64,000 bases of DNA from Uranotaenia lowii (taxonomy: Eukaryota; Arthropoda; Insecta; Diptera; Culicidae). The notes under the pieces are model-generated. The model did no database searches. It was not told the origin of the DNA and saw nothing but the letters and a program-made list of their open reading frames with translations. Below, one piece after another: positions 12,871-23,819 of the stretch. The stretch lies in assembly GCF_029784155.1 (NCBI RefSeq), contig NC_073693.1, forward strand, positions 27,750,002-27,814,001, read 5' to 3'. Within the stretch, counting starts at the first letter, position 1. Each line of letters begins with the position of its first letter. The position numbers and the translations under genes were made by a program.

Positions 12871-13121
12871 AATTTTTGGCATTCCGGCGTTCAGGCATTC
12901 AAAGCAGAATAACCTTTAGACAGAAATGAAAGTATTGATAGGTGGAAAGCTCAAAGCTAGAGCGCTTTGGGTAGCAGAAATTGAATAGTTAGTGAAAATG
13001 TGAGCTGGGCTTTTGTTTTGTGAACAACTTTTGAACTACTTGGGTGATTCTTCAATGCATCAATACTTTCATTTCTGTCTAAACGTTATTCTACTTTGAA
13101 TTTCATAACTCGCCAAAAATT
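12871..13121. repeat. Foldback/MITE hairpin, about 250 bp
   Basis: The arms 12897-12939 and 13059-13101 are inverted copies matching at about 41 of 43 positions, sharing the core AGACAGAAATGAAAGTATTG. The pairing extends outward with gaps to AATTTTTGGC at 12871 and its complement ending at 13121. The loop is about 120 bp. There is no coding content and no certain target duplication. The structure is that of a small non-autonomous inverted-repeat element. Confidence 0.75.
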
Positions 13122-13182
13122 GAATAAGAGTACATATTGCTTTTTTGGCATTAAAAGAAACCAAACAATAATTTTGGAGGTA

Positions 13183-14254
13183 GGGGAAAACTGTACAAGA
13201 CGCACCAGCGGGGTAAAATGGCCCATGCCATTATTTGACAAATATACACTAACCTACGGCTTCGAATGATGTTTTTCTTCATTTTTATTGTAGCAAACAA
13301 GCTTTTTCATCATTCAATAGATGAAAAGTTCAAAAAAAAATACTTTGGTTCTTAGAAACAGTGGAATTAATGGAATCAGCGTGAAACTTGTAATTTTTCA
13401 TAAGTAACATATAAGGTTTTATGGTCAAACAGCCTGCGCAATCTGATCAAACTACAGCTTATCGTTTTACCACTCATCTGCACTTTCGGAAGACGTTAAA
13501 TATTTTGTTGCATTTTATTAACTTCCTACAATTTTTTATCAAAAATCAATCATGAAAATTGGGGCAGAATGCCCACAAGACCACGTGTTTTACGCTCACA
13601 TTTTGAATGCTGTTAACTTTTGAGAAAACGCTAATATCAAAACAAAATGCCATTCTTTTTATTTGCTGACTCCCAAATTACGATAACAATGCAGAGTTAT
13701 AACATATTTTGTCCTTGTTCGAGTTAAAACGGTGCACCAATATTCGACTCGAAAAAATTATCGGCCGCCATGTTTGCCGCGATATCACTATATCAGTCAA
13801 CAAAATTGAATTTCGTTGCCTACTTGAAGGCGTTTTATTTATAAGGATATAAAAAAGTGTATTTTGAAAAGCGAAATTTTCGATGAGTTTAGCAATACTA
13901 AAAGATTTTTAGCCAAAAAATGGTAGTTTACAAAAATACGATGAACATGCAATTAAACATTTGGTGTTTCAATAATTACATTCCGTATAATCATTGTTCT
14001 ATTTCTTACCTCCCTTCCTGTTTGGTGCGTTCTGTCCACTAGTTTTGGCGTTCTACCCCGCGGTTTGTGTTCTGGCTGTTTTAGTTTTTTACAAAATTAT
14101 GTTCAAAATCGTGTTTTTATAATATTTTTTTCTTTTCGATAATACGTAAATTTCATCCTTGATTCGTCGTCAACTTTCAATTTGGTTCTTAAATGATTGG
14201 TATCGCTGTAAATAGCAATTATGCTTAGCTGGTGCGTCTTGTACAGTTTTACCC
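13183..14254. mobile_element. Non-autonomous TIR element, TA-flanked, about 1.07 kb
   Basis: The left end GGGGAAAACTGTACAAGACG and the right end are inverted copies (about 29 of 30 bases match when the flanking TA is included), with TA on both sides (13181-13182 and 14255-14256). Motifs such as GGTGCACC and GCGGGGTA recur in inverted form inside. There is no transposase, and all open frames are short. The layout fits a Tc1/mariner-type MITE, though the superfamily is inferred only from the TA target. Confidence 0.75.
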
Positions 14255-14256
14255 TA

Positions 14257-15945
14257 CATACCTATACATATGATAAAAATGAAATTTCCATACAAATCTT
14301 TCAGCGGACTTGTGTACAACAATGGAGAAGAGTGATATTGAACGGACCAAATATTGCACGATCCGATATTTCTCTGGTTGTGTATGGATCGAATTTTTTT
14401 TCCAAAATCATGGTGTTAAATTGTCCAACAAACGTTTCGTAAAGAAAACCCCAAGTCAATTAGCATGAAAAGCGCACGAAAAAAAAGGAAAACTTAAAAC
14501 TGTCATTAGATGCATATTATTCAGCAGAAAATATCGTAAAAGGCCTCAATTTATCAGTGAACACTCTAATTAACATGATTGAATATTATTTTTGGGAAAA
14601 AGTTGAAAAACAACTGAAATATTGACAGTTTAAACCGTGCAACAACGGGTAAGGGGACAACGATAGGCAAATCATCCTATCTGCTTTTATTTTCACTCAA
14701 CCGTAGCGAAAGTGACTTCTTCCCATCTCAATTTCATTTTTTTTTTAATCCTTTCGATTCCTTGGCCCTCTTCTCAGTAACATCTCGCTCATTTGCATCA
14801 TTCCCACTAAAACACACCCACAAGTACCCAAAACATCCACCCACCCACTCATCGTAAGAAATGTGTAATGTAATTTCCGACCTTCGTCAAAATAGTCTGA
14901 ATGTCGTCGCCAGGTTTGTTTGCTTTCTTTTCGTGGCCCCCTCAACACAAAAAAAAAAACAAAAACAAACATAAGTACGTTCGGTATTTTTCGTGTAGCG
15001 ACATTCCGCGGGTTTTGAGCTGAGTGCCACCCCGCGGGGGTCTGTGTAATACATGTTCTAGCACTAGTTAGCGCACACATAATACGCTGTGCTATGCTGT
15101 GTGGTGACACACACGGGATCAATTATTCACGATTTATGTCACCCGCGCGGGTTAGGTTATCCCGGAGAACGCTTTGGAGAAAGCTGGTTCTGGCGTTCTG
15201 GTTGGAACCGTGTATAAAGCGTATTCGTAGGTATTCGGATTCCAGTCCTGGCTCGAGTATTCGCCCCGGTAGGTAGGCAACCCGCAAAAGCACTCACAAT
15301 ATATCAATATTCATCACGACACATAAAATCCGCGCAGAACATCGTCGACGCAATGATACATAAATAGCGATGCGATTTTTTTTTCCCTCCTCCATGGGGT
15401 ACCCGGCAATTTTGAAAGCTTCGGATCGGTTGAGTTTAGTGGGAAAAAGCTAGGAATGTTAGCTAGGAGCTGCGGGAGCGAAGAGGAGTGGGGTGGGTAA
15501 TTAAAACATCTTTTCTCCGGAGTTCTGGCTGAGCGATGGCAGCAGCTCGGGTTAATGCTAATGATGTGTCATCAGGCAGCAGGAGCACGCGGTAATGTAT
15601 GGTTACAGTTGGTGATGTATTTGAATGTATTTTACGAGCTAACGAACCTAGTTAAGTTTGTAAAATGGAAACCATCGATGCGGTGGGAGTTTACTTAACG
15701 ATATAAAATATTTCGAAACAAGTTCCCCTTGGTTTGAGAACATCAATTCTCAACAGTTCTGAGAAGACAAATGGTGGATTTATAGGTAAAAATAATGTTT
15801 TTTTTTTAAAGCGGAACTGTCAAAGGCATTAAACTACATCTTCATTTAAAAAGTATTCTAATTCTACAAAGTATTTAGGCCTTAGAAACTTACTGCTTAT
15901 TCTGGTGTATGAACTTCTTATGCGGCGAAGGTTATAAAACATAGT
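14257..15945. other. Non-coding region with a GC-richer island (14.7-15.65 kb)
   Basis: About 14700-15650 is clearly richer in GC than its surroundings and lacks transposon ends. It contains C-rich runs (CACACCCACAAGTACCC), several CpGs and a direct GTGGGGTGGG-type stretch. Open frames of 60-125 codons occur but show no domain. Conserved non-coding or regulatory DNA is possible. I see no specific promoter element. Confidence 0.35.
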
Positions 15946-16056
15946 TCATCTTAAATCTAGACGCATCAAAACGGGTCTATCTCGAAGATAAGTAAACGAA
16001 ATAAAAATATAATGCACTCGAAATGTAATTTTTTTTAGGCAATTTGGAGGAAAAAT

Positions 16057-16946
16057 AACAAAAAAATATTCCATTATGATTTCTAGAATTTTTTGGCGAA
16101 TACTACTCATCATAGTTTGGACACACGGTTCGCAGACCTTAGCGACCATTTTGTTTCACCATCTCATCATCTCTGATGCATCCCGAGTCTTCCTACCATT
16201 CTTCTTAATATTCTGCTTGACAATTGCCCAATATTTTTTTATAGGGCGAAACTGACGGTAGTTGGGTGGGTTGATGTCCTTTTCGAAAAAATCCTCTCCG
16301 CTGTCACGATACCACTGTAGTACATTTTCACTGTAGTGGCAGTTTACCAAATCTGTCTAAAACTTTACTGGTACTTCGTCCTTTAAGAGATCTAATGTAT
16401 GGAAGAATACGTTTTCTCGGCCATTCCTTCTTCTGCATTTTGTAGTCCATGGTTTTGTTTGTCACAAAAACCGAGGATTTTCGTCCACAGCTGCAAATAC
16501 CTTGCCAGATCAAACACTTTTTTGCAAACTTATCGGTAAAAACGAATTTGAACTTTCCGGGGACATCAACCAGACCAGTAGTGGCTTTATAAAATTTCTG
16601 GCCTGGAAGCTGCCCAAAATCCATCTTCACGTACGTTTCGTTATCCATGAGGAGGCATCCACCGTACTTCGTTAAAACCTTGTTGTATAACTTCCGGGCA
16701 CGTCCTTTGGCTACTACATGCTGCTTCAATGTCCAGTTTGATTGCTTACTGACCCGATAAGATGACGAATCTTTCTGACGGTGCACCGGTCAGCATTGAA
16801 TTTCTTGGCGATGTCTAGTCCGACTGCCCTGGGTTTTCCTTGATGGTTCTCAACACCTTCAAATGTAATTTTCGATCCTCAGTTCCACTATGACGCTTGG
16901 TATGAACCTGTGGGTGTTCAAAATTAACTCGAATCGCAGCTTCCAT
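16057..16946 (-). pseudogene. Tc1/mariner-superfamily (DD37E) transposase pseudogene
   Basis: This is the remnant of a cut-and-paste DNA transposase of the IS630-Tc1-mariner superfamily, DD37E type. The N-terminal helix-turn-helix region starts at the ATG at 16946. A frameshift near 16815-16822 breaks it. The middle frame has MDNETYVKMDFGQLPGQKFY with the first catalytic Asp, then FAKKCLIWQGICSCG. A second frameshift and stop near 16350 precede DLVNCHYS with the second Asp, and the frame continues through NPPNYRQFRPIKKYWA. The third acidic residue, expected 37 residues after the second Asp at RPIE, is Lys (codon AAA). A TGA stop at 16158 interrupts the C-terminus, which continues as CVQTMMSSIRQKI. 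I could not find terminal inverted repeats. The gene is dead. Confidence 0.88.
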
Positions 16947-18349
16947 CACTGTAGAGAATAGATGAAATAAAGGAATGTATAGAAATAAAAGAAAATTGTC
17001 GATACAAATATCACGAATGAAACGGGAAAATAAATAATTGAATAAATATACAAAAAGAATAATAAATTAACGAATAAATAAATCAACAAAAACTAAATCC
17101 CTAATTGACACCAGCCAATGACTATTAAAATCAGGACAAGACTCCACACAAACATGTAGATATCTTATCCTAATTTTAGACATTTACTAACAATAATTTT
17201 TATTTACAATATTTACAATGTTTTCATCCAAACTGGCCCAATTATCACAATTTTTATTGTAACCATTAAATGAATGGTTACAAGTGTTAGTTATTGAATT
17301 TCGCTTTACATTCTTATATATATATAAAACAGGGAGAGAGACAGGCCATACAGAAATGTGCGAACACGCAAAACTCTTGACTGGATCATCCGATTTGCAT
17401 GCGATTTTTTTTTTTGTTGTGTTCGTCTTCACGCGAAGAAAAACACAACGGAGAGATAATTTCGAAAATGTTTTTGTGGAATTTGAAAATTAATTTTTAG
17501 CTTTTATTCATATCAAATAAAAGTCATGGCACCCAATTTCCATTTTTTTTTTCATGCGAATCACCCAGAGTAGGAAGACGCCAAAAGCAATCAAGGCTTA
17601 CTGATGTGCATCCATCTCTCTGAAGGAAGATTTGACGCCCATTTTCGTTGCAAGTGTACTTTTCACGTGGCACCAGTAGAATGGATACTTGGATGTGATT
17701 TTCCTTATGGGGATCCCTTTAATTTTTTTGAAATGTCAAATTCTTTAAGCAACTCAAGCAATATGGCAAAACAACTTAATGAGATTGAATTGAAACATTT
17801 CATTATCAAATCCTTTTTTATGAGTTTTGGTAACACCAATAGAAAGTCATATAACTGGTAAAAGATCACCTTAATTTATTTTTTGCTGGAAAGCATTGGA
17901 AAATCCACACTATTTTTCATGCTCAGTGGTTAATCAGAACTTTTGAAAATTTTAGCTATATAGGACTTTATCTTGATATTAGATCCAACTCTCAGTTTCA
18001 AAAGTCAGAAGAAAGGATCGTTATCAATTATATCATCAAGTACTAAAAACTTGAAAGAATATAAAAATTAAATTTTAAGTAAAAAGCATGCCACCCAAAA
18101 TTGCGAACATTTAAGTATAGAGAAAAATCTGAACCAATACACAAAAATACAAAAAAAGTTTCGTACCAGTTTTAAGATCTAAAAAACCAATCTGTCAAGC
18201 ATAAGTAAATTAAAGAATATAAACACTTAAATTCGACCAAAAAAAAAAAAAATAAGATCAAGATCATCGAAAATACAGCTTTTAAATTAAAGTTTTAATA
18301 TAACTGAAAATCCAGTTTCATAAAGTCAAATTTAGAATATTGATTCAAA
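16947..18349. other. AT-rich intergenic DNA, no gene seen
   Basis: Very AT-rich sequence with A-runs and short frames only. It may include the decayed flank of the DD37E transposon, but no inverted end could be paired. A short TA-repeat lies near 17320. Confidence 0.5.
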
Positions 18350-18375
18350 TCTATATATATAAAAAGCAATTTCTG

Positions 18376-18419
18376 TATGTTTGTTTGTTTGTTTGTTTGT
18401 TTGTTTGTTTGTTTGTTTG
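18376..18419 (+). repeat. GTTT tetranucleotide microsatellite in the Helitron 5' end
   Basis: Roughly eleven GTTT repeats follow the Helitron 5' terminus and resume after the BEL insertion (23753-23770). The same placement of a tetranucleotide run is seen in the Helitrons at 48067 (GTTT) and 63128 (GTCT). Confidence 0.9.
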
Positions 18420-18873
18420 TGTTAGGTATCAAATCGAGCTATGACTGTAGTTTACTTTGCCATAAAATAAGAATTTGCGTTTTTGTGCTTTCCTTTTTAC
18501 TTCCGTGCCACCATCATTATTGTACCAACCTAACGATAATCATTAATATAGAATACAAGCAAGATGTCAGAAGACGATCACGCGCTTTTACTTCGCTCTC
18601 GAAAAATACTTTGAATAAGTAATTTAACCCGTGTATTTACCACCCGAAATCGGCGCAAGTGCCTTTCTAGTGTATTGTGGACGACCCAATAGTGGATTTA
18701 ACGTCAAAGTGAACATTTACCCGTGAAATACTATCTGCCCATACTTGGTGCTCCCGACTCTTGTTGGTTCACGCTAGAAGTGCGATCATCAGCCCGCCCC
18801 GCAATCCGAGTGATAAAGAGACCCCGAGTGCCCATCCCGACAACCCGCAAAACCCATAAACCCGTCCCGAACA
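18420..18873 (+). repeat. 5' LTR of BEL/Pao element
   Basis: 454 bp, TG...CA ends, and apparently identical to the 3' LTR at 23299-23752. It should hold the promoter and RNA start of the element, but I cannot point to a specific TATA box. Confidence 0.95.
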
Positions 18874-18895
18874 TTGGTGCCGTGACCAGGATCAC
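18874..18895 (+). promoter_or_regulatory. Primer-binding-site region of the BEL element
   Basis: Directly after the LTR comes TTGGTGCCGTGACCAGG. The TGG one base from the LTR edge is what is expected opposite a tRNA 3' CCA. I could not assign the tRNA. Confidence 0.6.
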
Positions 18896-19161
18896 GACCC
18901 GTCCCGAAAAGAATCACGAATCGTCCCGCTGCGAACCCGCGTGCTTCAACATAACCTCACTGTTGAGGTTGGTTGGCGAAATACTTTTGCCGTTTGTTCC
19001 GGATTTTTATTGAAACCAAAGGCCTCATTTAAAGAGGTACCAGGTGAGTACCTCTCTAATCCAATACCATCCCCTTTTGCGGTACTTCTTGGTCTTTTTT
19101 CGACCCTTTTAGTTGACCAGCTCCGATTCAACTTTCCTGCAACCGGATAATCGTCGGCAGA

Positions 19162-22100
19162 ATGGTTGACGACAAGAAGCTGAAGTCCAGGAAGCTGAAA
19201 AGGGCGAATATCATTGCCGGAATCAACCGTATGGAACAGTTCCTGCATCAATACGTCGAGGACCAACACCAAGGGGAAGTTCGATACCGCTTGGAGCGTC
19301 TCGAGAAGCTGTGGGAATCGTTCGACGAAGTGCAGGCGGACTGCGAGGAGCTTGACGAAGAGGAGGATGCGGACACTAAAAATTTGGAGATCCGAAGCAA
19401 AACCGAATCAATTTATTTCCGGGTCAAAGCTGGTCTAGCTTCCAAGATACCGGAATCGTTTGGGCCCACCGCATCGACGTCCTATGCTGCAAATGAAACA
19501 TCCGCCCCCGCCCATCTTGCGAACATCAAACTCCCGACGATCACGCTACCCGAATTTGATGGCGATTTCAATCAGTGGCTGACGTTCCACGACACGTTTG
19601 TGTCGATGATACATTCGTCGACGGAAATTTCATGCGTCCAGAAATTTCATTACCTTCGCGCAGCCCTCAAGGGTGAGGTAGCTAACCTGATACAATCGAT
19701 TACCATCACCGCCAACAACTACTCTGTTGCGTGGGAGGCATTGGTAACCCGATATTCCAACACAACTCTTTTGCGAAAAAAGCACATCCGAGTCCTGCTC
19801 AAGTATCCCAAAATCCCGAACAACTCGGTGGATGCGCTTCATCGAATCGTCGACGAATTCCAGAGGCACACGAAGATTCTGGAGCAACTCGGAGAACCTG
19901 TGATCTATTTTAGCTCGATTCTTATGGAGCTTTTGGAGGATAAGCTGGATGACGCATCGCTCACCGCCTGGGAGGAATCCATTGCCGGTGATCCCCATCC
20001 AACCTACAACAACATGATCGAATTTTTGCAGAAGAGAACCCGAATCATGGAGACGATCATGATCAATCGGCCAACGTCTAACCAAACGAAACCCGTCGCT
20101 CAAAATTTTCCTCAGCGCAAACCGGGATCGCGCTTGAGTTCGAATGCCGTTTCCGAAAGTTACCCGAAAAGCTACCCGATGTGCCCAGCTTGTGAGAAAG
20201 AAAGGCACAGCATTTACAACTGCCCCGTTTTCAACAGCTTGGACCCGAAAGGCCGGACGAAAATAGTAACCGAAAAGAAACTTTGCGCCAATTGCTTCCG
20301 AAGTGATCATTTTGCCCGATCGTGCCCTTCGAAATTTTCCTGCAAGCATTGCTCCATGCGCCACCATTCGATGATTCACTTCGGTCAAGCTGAATCAACC
20401 CGTGCTGCTGCCGATCCCCCGTCCCGCCCCGAGAATGTCAACTCACTTGCCGTCGCAATCACCCCGCAACCTACTGTGTCATCGAATCCCGTCGTGAGAC
20501 CATTCCGTGAGAGTGTGCTGCTACCCACAGTAGTGCTAATCGTCGTCAACGCCTATGGTCATCAACACTTAGCCCGTGCCTTGCTGGACACAGGTTCTCA
20601 ACCGAACGTCATCAGCGAGAGACTGTGTCAGCAACTGCGTTTGTCCCGTAAGGTGGTTAACATCGACGTGCGAGGAGTAGATGGTACCGCAACGAGTGCA
20701 AAATTTGAAATTCGAGCTGAAATAAGATCTCGGGTGAGCGATTTCTCCGAGATGTTAGATTTCCTCGTCTTCCGGAAAGTAACCAGTGACGCCCCCGCAA
20801 TTCCCTTCTCGGTTGCCCACCCCAAAAATCTCGCTCTCGCCGATCCAGATTTTGGCACACTGCGCAAAATAGACATGATAATTGGCGCTGCTCATTTCTA
20901 CGCTTATCTGAAGCCTGGTCGCCTCCAGCTTGCAGCAAATGGTCCTTTGCTGGCCGAAACAGTGTTCGGTTGGCTGGCAACTGGAAAATGCGACATGAAA
21001 ACCGAAGAAGCTAATCAAAAATCTACGGCAACTTGTCATGTGGCGACAGTTGTTCCCGTAGAAGAACTACTTTCCCGGTTTTGGAAGATAGAGGATGTTG
21101 GTGGATCCGACTATTCTATCGATGAGCAGAACTGCGAGAACTACTACCGATATACAACCGATCGTGACTCTCCTGGGCGCTACATTGTGCGCGTCCCGAA
21201 ACACCCCGAATTCGAGCAGATGGTGGGAGAATCAAAAGGTGCTGCTCTCCGTCAGTTTACCTGGCTCGAGCGACGGCTGGAGAAGGACGCCGATCTCAAG
21301 AGTCAGTATCACGACTTCATGAGAGAATACATCGATCTTGGCCATATGGATCTGGTTCCCCCCGAATCGGAAAATGTAAAATCCTGCTATCTCCCTCACC
21401 ACCCCGTCGTGAAGGAGTCCAGTTCGACGACAAAAGTTCGAGTCGTGTTCGACGGCTCATCCAAAACCAGCACCGGCCATTCGCTGAACGACTCTCTTCT
21501 TGTTGGCCCAGTCGTGCAAGACGAGCTGCTGACGATCATCATCCGATTCCGAAAATACCCGATAGCGTTGGTGGCGGACATAGCCAAAATGTATCGTCAA
21601 ATTGTGGTGCACCCATCGGACCGATGCTTTCAGCGCATTCTGTGGCGCTTCAATCCCGACGAACCCGTCCGATTGTACGAGCTCCGCACCGTCACCTACG
21701 GTCTCGCCCCGTCTTCGTTATTGGCAACAAGAACTTTGTTGCAGTTGGTGGAAGATGAAGGCCGTCAGTTCCCGAATGCCTCCGCTGCTGTGCGAAAAAG
21801 TGTGTATGTGGATGATTTGATTGCGGGCGCCAGCAGCGTCGAGGCTCAATTGATGCTTCGTGGTGGATTTTGTTTCCGTAAGTGGTGCTCAAACTCTCTG
21901 AAAGTTCTCGCCGATGTTCCATCAGAGCTACTGGGCACACAATCATCGCTGAAGTTCGACCCTGAGGAGACGATCAAAACTCTCGGCATATGCTGGGAGA
22001 TCGAAGCCGATATTTTCCGATTCGACGTCAACGTTTCCCCGAGTGATCAACCCCCGACCAAGAGAAACATTCTTTCAGCCATCGCTAAATTATACGACCC

Positions 22101-22587
22101 GCTTGGTTTAATAGCTCCCGTGGTGGTCGAAGCCAAGATTCTGATGCAGCACATCTGGTTGCTTGGCCTTGATTGGGACGAAGAAGTTACCCCGGAGTTG
22201 CGCATCAAATGGACCGATTTTTGCGAGCAGCTCCCCCACCTGCTGGAATTGCGAATCGACCGATTTTCTTTTGCCCACCAATTCCGCGACGCCCAGCTGC
22301 ACTGCTTTGTCGACGCTTCAGAAGCAGCTTACGGGGCCTGGGCCTGCTCCCGTCTGTATACAAGAATAATCGCATCGTTGAACGTTGAATTTTCGTCGTG
22401 TTTTTTCTGGTCCGATTGTATGGTTGTGCTACAGTGGATGAAATCACCGCCCCGAACGTGGAAAACTTTCGTAGCAAACCGTATCGCCGAATTCAACATT
22501 CCACCCATGGTTCCCAATGGCTGCACGTTGCTGGTAAGCAAAATCCCGCCGACATCGTATCCCGAGGAGTATCAGCCGAACAGCTGA
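19162..22587 (+). pseudogene. BEL/Pao gag-pol (Gag, protease, RT, partial RNase H), frameshifted
   Basis: The ATG lies 288 bp after the 5' LTR and opens a 1141-codon frame. Gag occupies about residues 1-335. Zinc-knuckle-like cysteines follow (CPACEKERHSIYNC near 340 and CANCFRSDHFARSC near 375). The protease motif ALLDTGSQPNVIS is near 473. Reverse transcriptase runs from about 750, with VRVVFDGSSK and the catalytic YVDD near 881. RNase H begins at CFVDASEAAYGAW near 1048, but the segment between that and FFWSDCMVVLQWM is far too short, showing an internal deletion. After FVANRIAEF, near 22490, a single frameshift moves the rest into another frame, so the C-terminal tail of this frame is meaningless. 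Gag and pol are fused in one frame, as in many BEL elements. Confidence 0.92.
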
Positions 22588-23102
22588 TCCAAAGCGAACT
22601 ATGGAAACACGGTCCCGCTTGGCTTTCCGATCCCGTATCAACTTGGCCAAAACAATCCCTACCCGCTGTGCTTCCTCCCGAAGAAATCGAACAGAAAAAG
22701 ACGACCATTCTGAGTGCTGTGATTGCGCCACCCAACATGTTCGATAAGTTTTCGTCGTATCAAGAGCTGCTGCGCACAGTTGCTTACTGTTTGCGCTTTT
22801 TCAACAACGCCCATCCCCGAAAGCAGCCCGTTCTCGATTTAGTGCCCGCCGTGTGTGAGCTCCAACGAGCAAAGCTTTCTCTCACAAAGCTCGTTCAAGC
22901 TGACACTTTTCCCGAAGAACTTCAAGCGCTGAGAAAGGGGCAGTCAGTCCAAGCAAAATCTCAACTTCGTTTGCTTTCACCCTTTCTCGATTCCGAAGGC
23001 CTGATTCGCGTTGGTGGCCGGCTGAGGCTTTCTGATGCACCGTACGATGTCAAGCAGTCAATGATCTGCAATAGCTTACGCCCACTCACTTTTGGTGCGT
23101 AA
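22490..23102 (+). pseudogene. BEL/Pao pol continuation: RNase H end and truncated integrase N-terminus
   Basis: This is the frame-shifted continuation of the polyprotein. It contains HVAGKQNPADIVSRG at the RNase H/integrase junction and GLIRVGGRLRLSDAPYDVKQ, which immediately precedes the zinc-binding integrase domain in BEL elements. The frame then ends within 14 residues. The HHCC zinc domain, the DDE catalytic core and the integrase C-terminus are absent. Only about 200 bp without recognisable coding separate it from the 3' LTR. Confidence 0.9.
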
Positions 23103-23298
23103 ATAGATGTGCCCGCTTCCCGAACCCGATGTGCGTGACAACCCGAAGACTCAACGCAACTGCCACCAGTTGTTGCAACAATATTGACAGAGGAATCCAG
23201 ACGGCGCGTCGAGTACTTGAAGGAGTTCAAAGCCTAGCAGTGTGTTAAGCAGGAGATTCAATTAGTTTGAAATATCTTCATTTCAAAGGTGGCCGGTA

Positions 23299-23752
23299 TG
23301 TTAGGTATCAAATCGAGCTATGACTGTAGTTTACTTTGCCATAAAATAAGAATTTGCGTTTTTGTGCTTTCCTTTTTACTTCCGTGCCACCATCATTATT
23401 GTACCAACCTAACGATAATCATTAATATAGAATACAAGCAAGATGTCAGAAGACGATCACGCGCTTTTACTTCGCTCTCGAAAAATACTTTGAATAAGTA
23501 ATTTAACCCGTGTATTTACCACCCGAAATCGGCGCAAGTGCCTTTCTAGTGTATTGTGGACGACCCAATAGTGGATTTAACGTCAAAGTGAACATTTACC
23601 CGTGAAATACTATCTGCCCATACTTGGTGCTCCCGACTCTTGTTGGTTCACGCTAGAAGTGCGATCATCAGCCCGCCCCGCAATCCGAGTGATAAAGAGA
23701 CCCCGAGTGCCCATCCCGACAACCCGCAAAACCCATAAACCCGTCCCGAACA
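23299..23752 (+). repeat. 3' LTR of BEL/Pao element
   Basis: 454 bp, apparently identical to the 5' LTR. It is preceded by a short purine-rich run (AAAGGTGGCCGG) that may be the polypurine tract. Confidence 0.95.
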
Positions 23753-23819
23753 GTTTGTTTGTTTGTTTGTCCTCTATAGACTCAGCCGTCTTAAGAGCTA
23801 GAGGTCTGAAATTTGGCAT

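Larger units (their letters stand above)
18420..23752 (+). mobile_element. BEL/Pao LTR retrotransposon, recent, internally deleted
   Basis: Two 454-bp LTRs starting TGTTAGG and ending CCGAACA flank a 4.4-kb internal region. The 5-bp target duplication GTTTG (18415-18419 and 23753-23757) lies in the GTTT run of the host Helitron, so its exact phase is ambiguous. Coding order is gag with zinc knuckles, aspartic protease, reverse transcriptase, RNase H, and then the start of integrase, the BEL/Pao order. The internal region is shorter than usual for the group because the integrase core and part of RNase H are missing. No LTR differences were noticed, which indicates a recent insertion despite the defects and implies mobilisation by proteins from another copy. 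Confidence 0.93.

Noticed and set aside
14745..15122. 125-codon minus-strand frame
   Set aside because: No domain, low-complexity segments (VFVFFFVL) and no supporting context.
19630..20388. 252-codon minus-strand frame
   Set aside because: Antisense shadow of the BEL gag frame.
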